Below are positions 17,580 to 27,000 of a stretch of 64,000 bases of DNA, one piece after another. Each line of letters begins with the position of its first letter. Position 1 is the stretch's first letter. The DNA is from an uncultured Phycisphaerales bacterium (lineage in GTDB: Bacteria > Planctomycetota > Phycisphaerae > Sedimentisphaerales > Anaerobacaceae), in the NCBI GenBank assembly GCA_937927975.1, contig CALEZT010000010.1:62001-126000 (forward strand). Reading direction: 5' to 3'. The translations under genes and the position numbers were made by a program. The notes under the pieces were generated by a model. That model was not told the origin of the DNA and ran no database searches. It was given only the letters and a program-made list of their open reading frames with translations.

Positions 17580-19724
17580 TCAGGGCTGAGCCTCATAGGC
17601 TCCCATGTCGGCGGCCGCTCCGGCCGGACGCGGATTGCCGTCGCGATCCACATCAGGCGCCTCCAGGGTGTCGGCCGCGTCGATCGCGGGCGAGCCCGGG
17701 AGCAGATGAAAGTCCAATTGAGCCGGGTCTGCGAAAAGCGGATCGGCGTTGAGGTTCCCCTCGCCCCAGACGACGGTGGAATACGGGCCGGAGACGGAGA
17801 CGCCGTTGCGCCCGCCCTGGATGATGCTGTGTCGGATCGTGACATGGGAACCTCGGTCGGCGATCTCGGTGTTCGAACTGTCGGCCAGGGCGATCGGCTG
17901 GGGACAATCCCAGATGATGCAATTGACGACGGTGGCGGTGCCGCCGCCTGGGTTGAGCCGATAAGGCGGGCCCCAGCGGCCGAGGTCGAACAGCCGGAGG
18001 CCCCGCCCGCAGCCGACGATGGTGTTGTTCAGCAGATAGGCCGTGTTCGAGTTCTCGATGGCGATGCCGCCGTTGGCGCAGTCGACGATGACGTTGTTGA
18101 CCACGATCGGCGAGGCCTTGTCCCTCAATACGATCCCGTGATCGTCGGTTCCCACGATAAGGTTGCCCTCGATGATCGCCGAACAGCGAGTCGGATTGAT
18201 CGTGTCGTCGTGCTCGGGATACCAGAACGTGTTGCGGCGGATCACCGGCGGCGGCACGCTCTCGCCCCAGAGGTCCACATCGTCGTTGTCGCCGCGTTTG
18301 CCGGTGAAGAAGCAGTCTTCGACCAGGACGTGGGAATACCGCGTGTGGACCCCCTGGCCAAGACGAAGGAACTGGCAGCCTCGGATGTACGACGAAGCTT
18401 CGCCCGGATGATCCGGATCGTCGGAGATGACCGCCAGCGCGTCGCCCTCGGCCCTTGCGCCTTCGTTCGGGAGTTTCTGAAACTTGCACTCGTTGACATC
18501 CACATGGCAGGCGATGACGACGACCGCCTCGTGGTAATCCCTGGGCCCCGGCTCATAGTAGTCCTGATGCGCCCCCTCGCAGTCGGCGTACTCGATGACG
18601 CAGTGGTCCAGCCGACTGTCCTGGGCCTCGACGAATCGGATCTGCTTCCATGCGACCCCGTCGCCGTAATGCGTGAAGTGGATCGGCTCGTCCTCAGTCC
18701 CGAGAGCCAGCAACTGCCCTTCGACGATTATCGAGCCTCCCTGCTTCATCAGCACGAAAGTCCCCGGCAACACCGTCAGCACCCGGTCGGGCGGGACAAC
18801 AACCGCCTCGTCGAACACCCAAGCCCCATCGAGCGTGGCATCTTCGGTCAACTCGCCGGCCAGATGGTTCTCAGTCGGGACATAGACCACCTGCATCGAG
18901 CCGGAGTCGATCAGCCGTGACTCGGCGTCGAAGGCCTTCGCTTCAATTGTGTTCAGACCTGCCGCCAGCGGGATCTCCGCCTCCCACCGGCCTTCCTGAG
19001 CGTTCCATGCCGCTGGAGACTCCTCGACCAGAAGGGTTTCCATGCCGGCGACATCCATATGGACGACCACCACGATCCGTCCGGTTTCCACGATGGATAT
19101 CTCGCCATTGCGGACGACCCCCGACACGACTCGCAGCGACGGGATCAGGGAGAAATCCCCGCTGGTGAGGGAGGAGTTGTGTCCCTCAATAGCCAGCACG
19201 TTGCGTCCTGGACGAAGCAAATCCCCTGCATTCCCCAGGACAATGATCTCCGGCGTTCCGGCCTCATGAGACATGGCGGGCGTCGTATACACCGCCTCGC
19301 CGGCGGGCATGGACCGCCGAGCCACTTCTCTTCCGTTGAGATAGGCGACGAATCCATCGTCGTAGTCAATTGTCAGTTCGACGCGGGCCGTCTCATCGAA
19401 AGCATCCAAAGTGAAGTCTTTGCGAATGTAGACGGCAAGATAGCGTCCCTGCATGTCGTCGAGAAGCGTTGCGTCGTCACCGTCGCCGTAGCCAAAACCG
19501 GCAGGCCCAGTCTCCCAGGCAGAATCGTCGAAATCAGCCTGTCGCCACGCCTCCGCGGGCGTTCCGGCCGGCCCTGTTCCGCGGAAGAACCGCCAGGTTT
19601 CTCCCGGCGACACGATTTGGCGGATATCGGAATGCACCCAAAGAGTCACTGCCTGACCGCGACCGCAAATCAGCAAGAGAACCATCCCGCACGCTGTAGT
19701 GAATACACCGACAGACCGCTTCAT
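17580..19724 (-). CDS. Exported right-handed beta-helix protein
   Basis: This 714-residue protein starts at ATG 19724 after GGAGG. A Sec signal peptide (MKRSVGVFTTACGMVLLLIC) is followed by a galactose-binding-like sandwich (about residues 30-200: YLAVYIRKDFTLDAFDETAR, YDDGFVAYLNGREVARR). Next is an Ig-like segment, then a parallel beta-helix of about 400 residues. Coil signatures are SYIRGCQFLRLGQGVHTRYS, PPVIRRNTFW, SAIIEGNLIVGTDDHGIVLR, PIVVNNVIVDCANGGIAIEN and AYLLNNTIVGCGRGLRLFD. These NosD/pectate-lyase-like coils are shared by polysaccharide lyases and by structural surface proteins. The C-terminus (GSPAIDAADTLEAPDVDRDG) matches the planctomycete version that ends in 'choice-of-anchor' type tails. 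No lyase catalytic set is recognised. Confidence 0.8.
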   Translation of the reverse strand: MKRSVGVFTTACGMVLLLICGRGQAVTLWVHSDIRQIVSPGETWRFFRGTGPAGTPAEAWRQADFDDSAWETGPAGFGYGDGDDATLLDDMQGRYLAVYIRKDFTLDAFDETARVELTIDYDDGFVAYLNGREVARRSMPAGEAVYTTPAMSHEAGTPEIIVLGNAGDLLRPGRNVLAIEGHNSSLTSGDFSLIPSLRVVSGVVRNGEISIVETGRIVVVVHMDVAGMETLLVEESPAAWNAQEGRWEAEIPLAAGLNTIEAKAFDAESRLIDSGSMQVVYVPTENHLAGELTEDATLDGAWVFDEAVVVPPDRVLTVLPGTFVLMKQGGSIIVEGQLLALGTEDEPIHFTHYGDGVAWKQIRFVEAQDSRLDHCVIEYADCEGAHQDYYEPGPRDYHEAVVVIACHVDVNECKFQKLPNEGARAEGDALAVISDDPDHPGEASSYIRGCQFLRLGQGVHTRYSHVLVEDCFFTGKRGDNDDVDLWGESVPPPVIRRNTFWYPEHDDTINPTRCSAIIEGNLIVGTDDHGIVLRDKASPIVVNNVIVDCANGGIAIENSNTAYLLNNTIVGCGRGLRLFDLGRWGPPYRLNPGGGTATVVNCIIWDCPQPIALADSSNTEIADRGSHVTIRHSIIQGGRNGVSVSGPYSTVVWGEGNLNADPLFADPAQLDFHLLPGSPAIDAADTLEAPDVDRDGNPRPAGAAADMGAYEAQP

Positions 19725-19773
19725 CAGGTCGTCCTCCATCGATCCAGAGTCTTTCGATCGAACTTGTGAGTCT

Positions 19774-19800
19774 ATTATACCTGGGAAAGAGGTGATTCAA
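19774..19800 (-). promoter_or_regulatory. Promoter for the beta-helix gene
   Basis: A consensus TATAAT (19779-19774, minus strand) has TTGAAT (19800-19795) 15 bases upstream, a short spacer. The start codon lies 50 bases downstream at 19724. Confidence 0.5.
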
Positions 19801-19833
19801 TATGACAATATTTGATTCCTGCCGGAAAAACGC

Positions 19834-19863
19834 TTGACTCGCCTACGAGATTTGACCTATAAG
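19834..19863 (+). promoter_or_regulatory. Promoter for the PAS histidine kinase/FixJ pair
   Basis: TTGACT (19834-19839), an 18-base spacer and TATAAG (19858-19863) lie about 122 bases upstream of the chosen kinase start and point away from the beta-helix promoter. Confidence 0.45.
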
Positions 19864-19984
19864 TCTCGTTGGTGCCTTGATGCGACGTCTGATTCATGTG
19901 CTCGCTGGGTGGTCTGGAAGATGCGACGTCGCGCCTCAACCGGAGGCCTGGAGCGAAACAACAGCGTCTTGGAGCTGTGCAGCC

Positions 19985-22897
19985 ATGACGGAACGCAAAG
20001 GAAGCGAAACCCCCAACGAGGCGTGTCGAATCTCGGCAGATCGCGCATCCAAGATCTCGGCCCCTCTGCGGACGCAGGAAGCGAGCGCGATGGGACAAGC
20101 CGAGCTGCAAAGCGTTTTCGACTCCTCTCCGAACGCGATTTTGATCGCCGACGTCCAGGGGAACATCCGCACCTGCAACCCTGCGGCTGCGAACATCCTC
20201 GGTTGCTCTAAGGACCAGATCCTCGGCAAGAACTTCCTGGCCTTCGTCGCACCGCAAGATCATTTGCGGGTCCAGGAGGACATCGGGCGAGTCCTAGCGG
20301 AGGGCTCGTTGAAGAACGTGCAGTACGCCGCTTTTCGGGCGGACGGAAGCCCGCTGATCGTGGACGCTTCGACCGGCGTGATACGCAACGACGACGGAGA
20401 AGTCACAGGCATGGTGACGATCGCCGCCGACGTCACGGAACAGGAGCAGACCAAGGCCGCCCAGAGACTGTCTCACCGAATCCTGGAGATCTCGAATCAA
20501 CATCCGTTGTGGGAACCGATGCTCCGACAGATCGTTCTGACGCTCCGGGATTTTGCGGAGTGCCAGGCCGTGGGGATCCGCATCCTCGACCCCAAAGGCA
20601 ACATCCCGTACGAAGCCTATGTGGGTTTCCCTCGGGAGTTTTATGAAACCGAGAGCCCCCTGTCGATTCACAGCGATCAGTGCATGTGCATCAACGTCAT
20701 CAAGGGCCGGACCGATCCCTCGTTGCCCTTCTACACCCCCCATGGCTCGTTCTACATGAACGGCACCACTCGATTCCTGGCCACGGTGCCCGACGAGGAC
20801 AAGGGGCGGACGCGCAACGTCTGCAACGAAATGGGCTTCGACTCCGTGGCGCTGATCCCGATCCGATGCAACAATGACGTCCTCGGGCTCATCCACCTCG
20901 CGGATTCGCGGGAGCGCCGCGTTCCCTTGTCTCTCGTGGAGACTCTTGAAGACATTGGCATGCACTTGGGTGTGGCCGTGCGGCGGGCGCTGGCCGAGGA
21001 GGCGTTGCGAAAGAGCGAAGAGCGGTTCCGAGCCATCGTCAACAACGCGGCGGCCCTCGTCGCGGTCGCGGACACGTCAGGCCGCTGGGTCCATGTCAAC
21101 CAATATATGCTGGACCTCCTGGGGTATTGCGACGAAGAGATGATGGAGATCGCAGGACAGGACATCACGCACCCCGAAGACCGGTCCAGAATAGAGGACG
21201 TCCAGGAGCGACTGTGGCGGGGAGAGATTCAACAGGATCGCCTGGACATCCGCACCGTATGCAAGAACGGCGAGATCATCTGGGTCGATCTGTCGCTCAG
21301 CGCCCTGCACGACGAACAGGGCCGCGTCGACGCGCTGCTCGGCGTGGGCTTCAACGTCACCGAACAGAAGAAAACCGTCGAGGCCTTGCATGCCGCGCAG
21401 AAGGTCGCCCACGTGGGCAGTTGGACGTGGCACATTCCTTCGAATCGCCTCGATTGGTCCGACGAGATGTACCGCATCTTCGGGATTGCCAAGGACGAGT
21501 TCTCCGGCGACCTGGCCGAGCTGACCGCCCGTGCGATCCACCCGGAAGACCGCGCCGCCGTGGAGCGGGTCAATCGGGCCGTCATCACAGAACGAAGGCA
21601 TTCGCCCATCGAGTTTCGCATCGTGCGCCCCGATGGATCGGTCCGAGTCGCGTGGGCCGAAGCCGGCGAATTGACGCTGGACAAGGACGGCGCTCCTGCC
21701 CTGCTGACCGGCATCGTGCAGGATATCACCGACCGCAAGAGGGCCCAGCAGGTGCTGGCCGACAGCGAAGAACGCTACCGCCTGCTGTTCGATCACATGC
21801 TCAGCGGCATCGCGCTGCATGAAGTGATCCTCGACGCATCCGGCACACCTGTGGACTATCGGTTCCTTTCCGTGAACGCAGCGTTCGAGAAGCTGACCGG
21901 TCTCCGTGCCGACGACATTCTCGGCCGGACGGTCTTGGAGGTCATGCCGGGAATTGAATCGTCCTGGATTGAGCGATACGGCCAGGTTGCGATGACCGGC
22001 GAACCGATCCGTTTTGAGGATTTTGCGCAAGCCCTGAATCGCTATTTCGACGTCCGCGCGTACTGCCCTCAGCGGGGTCAATTCGTCGTCGTCTTCCACG
22101 ATATTAGCGAACAGAAACAGGCGGAGCGGAAGGCGGAACAGCGGCAGTTAGAGCTTCTTCATATCTCCCGGCTCAGCACGCTCGGGGAAATGGCGTCCGG
22201 TTTCGCCCACGAGCTCAACCAGCCCCTCTCGTCGATCATGAGCTTCACCAGCGCCTGTCTGCGATCCGTCCAGAAGGGAGATTTCGATTCCGAGAAGCTC
22301 GTGGCGAACCTGGAGCGCGTCGTGGCTCAGTCCAACCGCGCCGGAGACATCATTCGACGGATCCGGGCCTTCGCGCAGCGTCGCCCGCCTCAGTTGCAGG
22401 CGGTCAGCATCAACGAGTGCATCCGAGACGTGTTGGGCCTGCTCCAGTCGAGTCTCCGCTACGCCGGCGTCGATGCAGTTCTCGATCTGTCGGAGGACCT
22501 GCCGATGATCCTCGCCGACCCCGTCCAATTGGAACAGGTGCTGGTCAATCTCATGCGCAACGCCATCGAGGCGATGCAGGGAGCCGATTCGCCGCAACGG
22601 CGGCTTACCGTACGCACGTTCATGCCGTCTTGGGATCTCGTCGCGGTGACCGTGTCGGACACCGGCCCCGGCATGGACGCCCAGACGATGTCCCGGGTGT
22701 TCGACGCGTTCTTCACGACGAAGGACAACGGCCTGGGAATCGGTCTGTCCATCAGCCGGTCGATCGTCGAATCGCATCGCGGGCACCTCTCGGTCGCCCC
22801 GGCCTCCGATGGCGGATGCGAGTTCACGTTCACGCTGTCCGCGTCGCAATCCGTAGACGCGCCAGATCCCGCCGAACCGGCGACGGGATCACGTTGA
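19985..22897 (+). CDS. Soluble PAS/GAF sensor histidine kinase, FixL/TodS-like
   Basis: I chose ATG 19985 (MTERKGSETP, with GGAG at 19970-19973), giving 970 residues; ATG 19877 and ATG 20090 are alternatives. No membrane segment is present. Domain order: PAS (about 45-160), a GAF of the type with HSDQCMCINVIKGRTDPSLP (about 170-350), then three more PAS/PAC units (about 355-470, 475-600, 610-720). The kinase core starts with GEMASGFAHELNQPLSSIMS (phospho-acceptor His742), as in FixL, DctB and TodS-type kinases. VNLMRNAIEAM, VSDTGPGMD and NGLGIGLSISRS follow. I see no clear haem-binding PAS, so oxygen sensing is not supported. The partner regulator follows 49 bases downstream. Confidence 0.9.
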   Translation: MTERKGSETPNEACRISADRASKISAPLRTQEASAMGQAELQSVFDSSPNAILIADVQGNIRTCNPAAANILGCSKDQILGKNFLAFVAPQDHLRVQEDIGRVLAEGSLKNVQYAAFRADGSPLIVDASTGVIRNDDGEVTGMVTIAADVTEQEQTKAAQRLSHRILEISNQHPLWEPMLRQIVLTLRDFAECQAVGIRILDPKGNIPYEAYVGFPREFYETESPLSIHSDQCMCINVIKGRTDPSLPFYTPHGSFYMNGTTRFLATVPDEDKGRTRNVCNEMGFDSVALIPIRCNNDVLGLIHLADSRERRVPLSLVETLEDIGMHLGVAVRRALAEEALRKSEERFRAIVNNAAALVAVADTSGRWVHVNQYMLDLLGYCDEEMMEIAGQDITHPEDRSRIEDVQERLWRGEIQQDRLDIRTVCKNGEIIWVDLSLSALHDEQGRVDALLGVGFNVTEQKKTVEALHAAQKVAHVGSWTWHIPSNRLDWSDEMYRIFGIAKDEFSGDLAELTARAIHPEDRAAVERVNRAVITERRHSPIEFRIVRPDGSVRVAWAEAGELTLDKDGAPALLTGIVQDITDRKRAQQVLADSEERYRLLFDHMLSGIALHEVILDASGTPVDYRFLSVNAAFEKLTGLRADDILGRTVLEVMPGIESSWIERYGQVAMTGEPIRFEDFAQALNRYFDVRAYCPQRGQFVVVFHDISEQKQAERKAEQRQLELLHISRLSTLGEMASGFAHELNQPLSSIMSFTSACLRSVQKGDFDSEKLVANLERVVAQSNRAGDIIRRIRAFAQRRPPQLQAVSINECIRDVLGLLQSSLRYAGVDAVLDLSEDLPMILADPVQLEQVLVNLMRNAIEAMQGADSPQRRLTVRTFMPSWDLVAVTVSDTGPGMDAQTMSRVFDAFFTTKDNGLGIGLSISRSIVESHRGHLSVAPASDGGCEFTFTLSASQSVDAPDPAEPATGSR

Positions 22898-22946
22898 GAG
22901 GCAACTATGTTCAGACTTGTGGAACTGACAATAGGAGAGAGCGATC

Positions 22947-23582
22947 ATGTCTGACCTTCAATCGACCGTCTTCATTGTGGACGACGACAAAGCGGTGCGC
23001 GATGGATTGGCGGAGTTGACGAACACCGTACGACTGCGAACCCAGACCTTCTCCAGCGCCCAGGAGTTTCTCGACGTGTACGACCCTGCGCAGCCGGGTT
23101 GCCTCGTGCTGGACGTGAGGCTGCCGGGCATGAGCGGTCTCCGCCTCCAGGACGAGCTGATCTCTCGCGGCGTGGTCCTGCCGATCATCTTCATCTCGGG
23201 CCATGGAGATCTGCCTATGGCCGTCGAGGCCATGAAGAAGGGCGCCTACGATTTCCTGGAGAAGCCCGTCGGAGACCAGGCCCTCCTGGACCGCATCAAC
23301 GCGGCCCTCGCCGAAGACAGGCGGCGACGGGAATCCCGCGTCGAAGTCACTGCCATCAAGCAGAAGCTGGATCTGCTCACGCCGCGGGAGCACGAAGTCC
23401 TGCAACTGCTCCGAGTCGGCAAGCCCACCAGCGCGATCGCCAAGACCCTCGGCATCAGCCAGAAGACCGTTCAGGTCCATCGCACCCGCATCCTCGAGAA
23501 GATACAGGTCGATACCGTGGCGGCCCTGGCGACGGCGATGCATCACTACGAAACGGCGCGACAGGGCAGTCCCAACACCTGA
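22947..23582 (+). CDS. FixJ-type response regulator (REC + LuxR HTH)
   Basis: This 211-residue regulator starts at ATG 22947 after AGGAGAG. The receiver domain is at residues 5-120, with acidic pocket VDDD (12-14), phospho-acceptor Asp56 in CLVLDVRLPGMSG, ISGHGD and the conserved Lys in FLEKPVGDQ. A linker leads to a LuxR/GerE helix-turn-helix (about 145-200: LTPREHEVLQLLRVGKPTSA and ISQKTVQVHRTRILEKI). It is the length of FixJ/TodT/StyR. Its position directly behind the PAS kinase makes a two-component pair the natural reading, with the regulator binding DNA upon phosphorylation. The target genes cannot be told from the sequence. Confidence 0.93.
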   Translation: MSDLQSTVFIVDDDKAVRDGLAELTNTVRLRTQTFSSAQEFLDVYDPAQPGCLVLDVRLPGMSGLRLQDELISRGVVLPIIFISGHGDLPMAVEAMKKGAYDFLEKPVGDQALLDRINAALAEDRRRRESRVEVTAIKQKLDLLTPREHEVLQLLRVGKPTSAIAKTLGISQKTVQVHRTRILEKIQVDTVAALATAMHHYETARQGSPNT

Positions 23583-23770
23583 CGCCCCCGTCTTGGGACA
23601 AACGAGATTTGTCGTTGCATTTGCGATGCCCGATCGGTACCTTCTGACAGGTTCGCTCGCAGAGGGGACGCCCATTCGAGCCTGAGGCCTGCAAACCCTC
23701 CCCCCTTACGGTGGGACCTCCCTGTTCACAACGAGGGATACGCCGCACAAGTACAGGACAACACGGGAAC

Positions 23771-24031
23771 ATGACGAAAAAGATTCGCGAACAGAGACGT
23801 CGCTATCGGGCCTCGATCCCGGGCGTCGGGAAAATATCCTATCAGAAGAAATACGACAAGGCCATGTCCGGCGCCGATCCCCATGCCGCCATCGCGGCCA
23901 AGTGCCTGGATTGCATGTACTGGCAGCGCACCCGGATCACGGAATGTCCGATCGTCTGCTGCCCCCTGTGGCCGTATCGGCCGTTCACCAGTGAGAGCTC
24001 GTCCCGGATCGGAGCCTCGGACGGGAAGTAG
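23771..24031 (+). CDS. Small basic Cys-rich protein, KCLDC...CPLWPYR type
   Basis: This 86-residue protein starts at ATG 23771 (MTKKIREQRRRYRASIPG); only a weak CGGGA precedes it. A very basic N-terminus is followed by AAIAAKCLDCMYWQR, ECPIVCCPLWPYRPF and a polar tail. The CxxC plus CxxxCPLWPYR arrangement is a recurring small domain that I associate with short proteins of bacteria and phages, probably a zinc knuckle. No function is established. The upstream 188 bases (23583-23770) hold no clear promoter, only a short GACAAA/TTTGTC hairpin just behind the FixJ-type gene. Confidence 0.6.
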   Translation: MTKKIREQRRRYRASIPGVGKISYQKKYDKAMSGADPHAAIAAKCLDCMYWQRTRITECPIVCCPLWPYRPFTSESSSRIGASDGK

Positions 24032-24097
24032 CATCCGCCGCCTGGTCCGGTGTCCTCCAGACAACTGCGCGGCGCCGAGGTTATCTCAGAGCGCAAG

Positions 24098-27000
24098 CTA
24101 CCTGCGGACGATGGCGTCGTCCCCTCCTGGCGTCGCGGCCGGGGGTTCCACGTCGCTCGACGAATCCTGTTGGTTGGGGTCCGTCGGCGGACCCAGTTGC
24201 TCTCGAAGATTCTTCAGCTTTTGTCGGGCGTCGTCGAGTTCCTTGCGAACCGCCGGACGCATGTCGGTCGGCGTGTCGATCACCTGCGGCGTGACGAAGA
24301 TCAGCAGTTCGCTGTTGGCCAGGGTGTTCTGATTGTGTCGGAAGAGTCCGCCCACCAGGGGCAGATCGCCCAACAGCGGGACTTTCCGTTTGATCTTGCT
24401 GTCCTCCTGAAACAACATGCCGCCCAGCATGATCGTCTGGCCGTCCTGCACGATCATGTTGGTCGTCGTGTCCAACTCGGTCCGCACCCGCTGGCTGTTG
24501 ATCACTTCGGACGTCAGTTGCGAGAGGATCACGTTGATGATCATGTCCACGTTCCGCTCGGGCGTGATGCTCGGTCGGGCCCGCAGCGTCATGCCGACCT
24601 TCTCGTATTCGAAGTCCGACGTGGCGCGGCCGCCGGTGTCGGAGATCGAAACCCGAGTCTGGAACCCCACGCGCTGGCCTTTGAAGAACTGCGCTTCTTC
24701 ATTGTCCTTCGTCCAGAGGGTCTGCTGGTTGAGGATCTTGGCGTCGAGCTCGCGAACGAGGAAATCGATCAAGGCGTTGATATTGAGATTGATCTGGACC
24801 GCTGAGCCGTCGCCGGTGGCGATCCCCGTTTGGGGGCTGATCACCAGAGACCCGTGCTGTTCGAGCCGAGTCAGCGCACTCTTTGCGACAAGAGCATTTT
24901 CGTTGTCCAACGTTTGCCACCGGCTCGAATCGGAACTCAACTGTACGCCGAGCGAGGTCATGTTCTGATGGTCCACCTGCATGATGATGGCCTTGAGCAT
25001 GACCTGCTTTCCCGGGACGTCGAGGTCCGCGATCATCGCCTCGATGCTGTCCATGAACTCCGGCGGCGCCAGGACCATGATGGACCGGCTGTGGCCTTCC
25101 GGGATGAACCGCACGCGGCCGATGATGTTGCTGATCGGCAGCTCGTCGACGGCGCGCCGTCCGGTGGTCCACCAGGGCCGGTATTCGCCCCCGGCGGTCT
25201 CGCTGCGGGCGTTGCCGAGACTCCGATTGGCGCTGCCGCCTCCCCCGCCGCCGCTGCTGCTGGAGCCGTCGTCCATGGAGTAGGTGCTCAGACCGCGATC
25301 GCTCAAACGGATCGTGGCCGAGGTGCCCGCCTCGTTGAACATGGCGTTGAGCCGCTCGGAAAGGGTCTCCGGGTTGGCGTAATTGAGCCGGACCACCTTG
25401 GGAATCTCCACTGCCTCGCGGCTATCCAGCTCGCGGATCAACTCCTCGACGACGTCGTACGCGCCCGGGATGTTGCTGATCATGATCAGCTTCTTGGCGC
25501 CGGTGACTTCCTCGAACGTCAGTTGCCCGTAGAGGGGTCCGACGATCCGTCGCTTGTCCAGGCCGCTGCTGCCCAACAGATAGTCGAGAATCGAATACCG
25601 GCTGCTCGTGCTCTGGCTGAACAGCGTGTTGAGCAGGGTGGCCATCTGGGAGGGCTGCGAGTTGCGCAGTTCGATGATCCGCGGCTTGACCTCGTTGACG
25701 TTGATCGCGACGTCCCACAACGAGATCTGCTCGGCGATCTTCTTCATGTTCTCCGGCGAGGCGATCACCGTCACCTGCTTGAGCGAGACGTGGGCCATCG
25801 TCTTGACCGTGTCGGGGGACACCCCCCCGCGAACTCCCGACGGACGATAGGAGGAATACGACGCGGTGCGACTGGCGATCGCCCCGTCGCCGAACAGATC
25901 GTCGACGTTGCGTTTGACCTGCTCAGGGTCGGCGTACTGGAGCTGGAAGTGCCGGGTTTCAAACTGGCCGGGCGGAATGTCGATCTCCACGATCAGCTTC
26001 TTGACCATCTCGCGGAGGTCCCTGCGTCCGAAAATCATGACCTGGCGGGCCTGCTCCAGGGACTGGACGAGCACGCTCGCCTGCAGTTCCGTGCCCGGCA
26101 TCCGCTGCAGGGCCTCGTTGATGCGGGTCGCGACCTCCCGCACGTCCGCATAGGTGATGGAAACCGTCTCGTGCTCCCGTTCCAGAGGTTCGGCGCGATC
26201 GAGCTTGGCGATCCACTCGCCGATCAGACGCATGTCCTCAGCGGAAGCCTGCGCGATAAGCCACTTGCGTTTGGGTTCCGGGATCAGCACGACCGGCAGC
26301 GAGCTGGGACCCATGATGACCGATGTGGCCGCGCCGCCGGGGCCGCCGCGATACAGCCGTCCGCCCATGGAGGGATTGCGATATCCCGGCCGGCCGCCGT
26401 AGCCGCCGCGACCTGTCGCGTCGCTGAGCAACATCCGCAGCAACTGGACGACTTCCGCCGGGTCGGCGTTCTCGATCGTGAAGATCTGCGTGGTCGTCTT
26501 CTGGGCCTCGGGAACGTCGAACTGCTCGATGATCGCCTCGACGCGGATCAGGTTCTCCACCGTGTCGATCAGCAGGAGGTTGCCCGTGCTCTCGTCGGCG
26601 CTGACGTACCCCGATTCGCTCAGAAGCGGCAGGATGATCTCGCTCATCTGGCTGGGGCTGTAGTGCCCAAGCTTGACGCACCGCTGGACCACCTGGTTTC
26701 GGTTTTCGATCGTGCTCAACGGCGTGTCGGCCGTAATCGTCGTGAGCGCCCGATCCACACGCTCGATCCAGCGTCCGATCTCGTTCATGTCGTCGGGCGA
26801 AGCCTTGGCGATGATCCAGCCCTGCTTGGGCTCCGCGGCCAGCGAGATCGATTTGCCGCCGGTCCCTGCGATCACGGAGGAGGTCCCCCCGCCGGAGGTG
26901 CGTCCCCGCGGGGCGCCGGGACGATAGGGCCGGGACGGATACTGGCCCCGTCCGGAGCCGGTCGTCCCAGGCGACAGGACCGTCTCCAGCAGGACGATGA

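Noticed and set aside
19985..22897. Oxygen-sensing FixL
   Set aside because: The kinase core and the FixJ-type partner fit, but none of the PAS domains shows a recognisable haem-binding pattern and there are no nitrogen-fixation genes.
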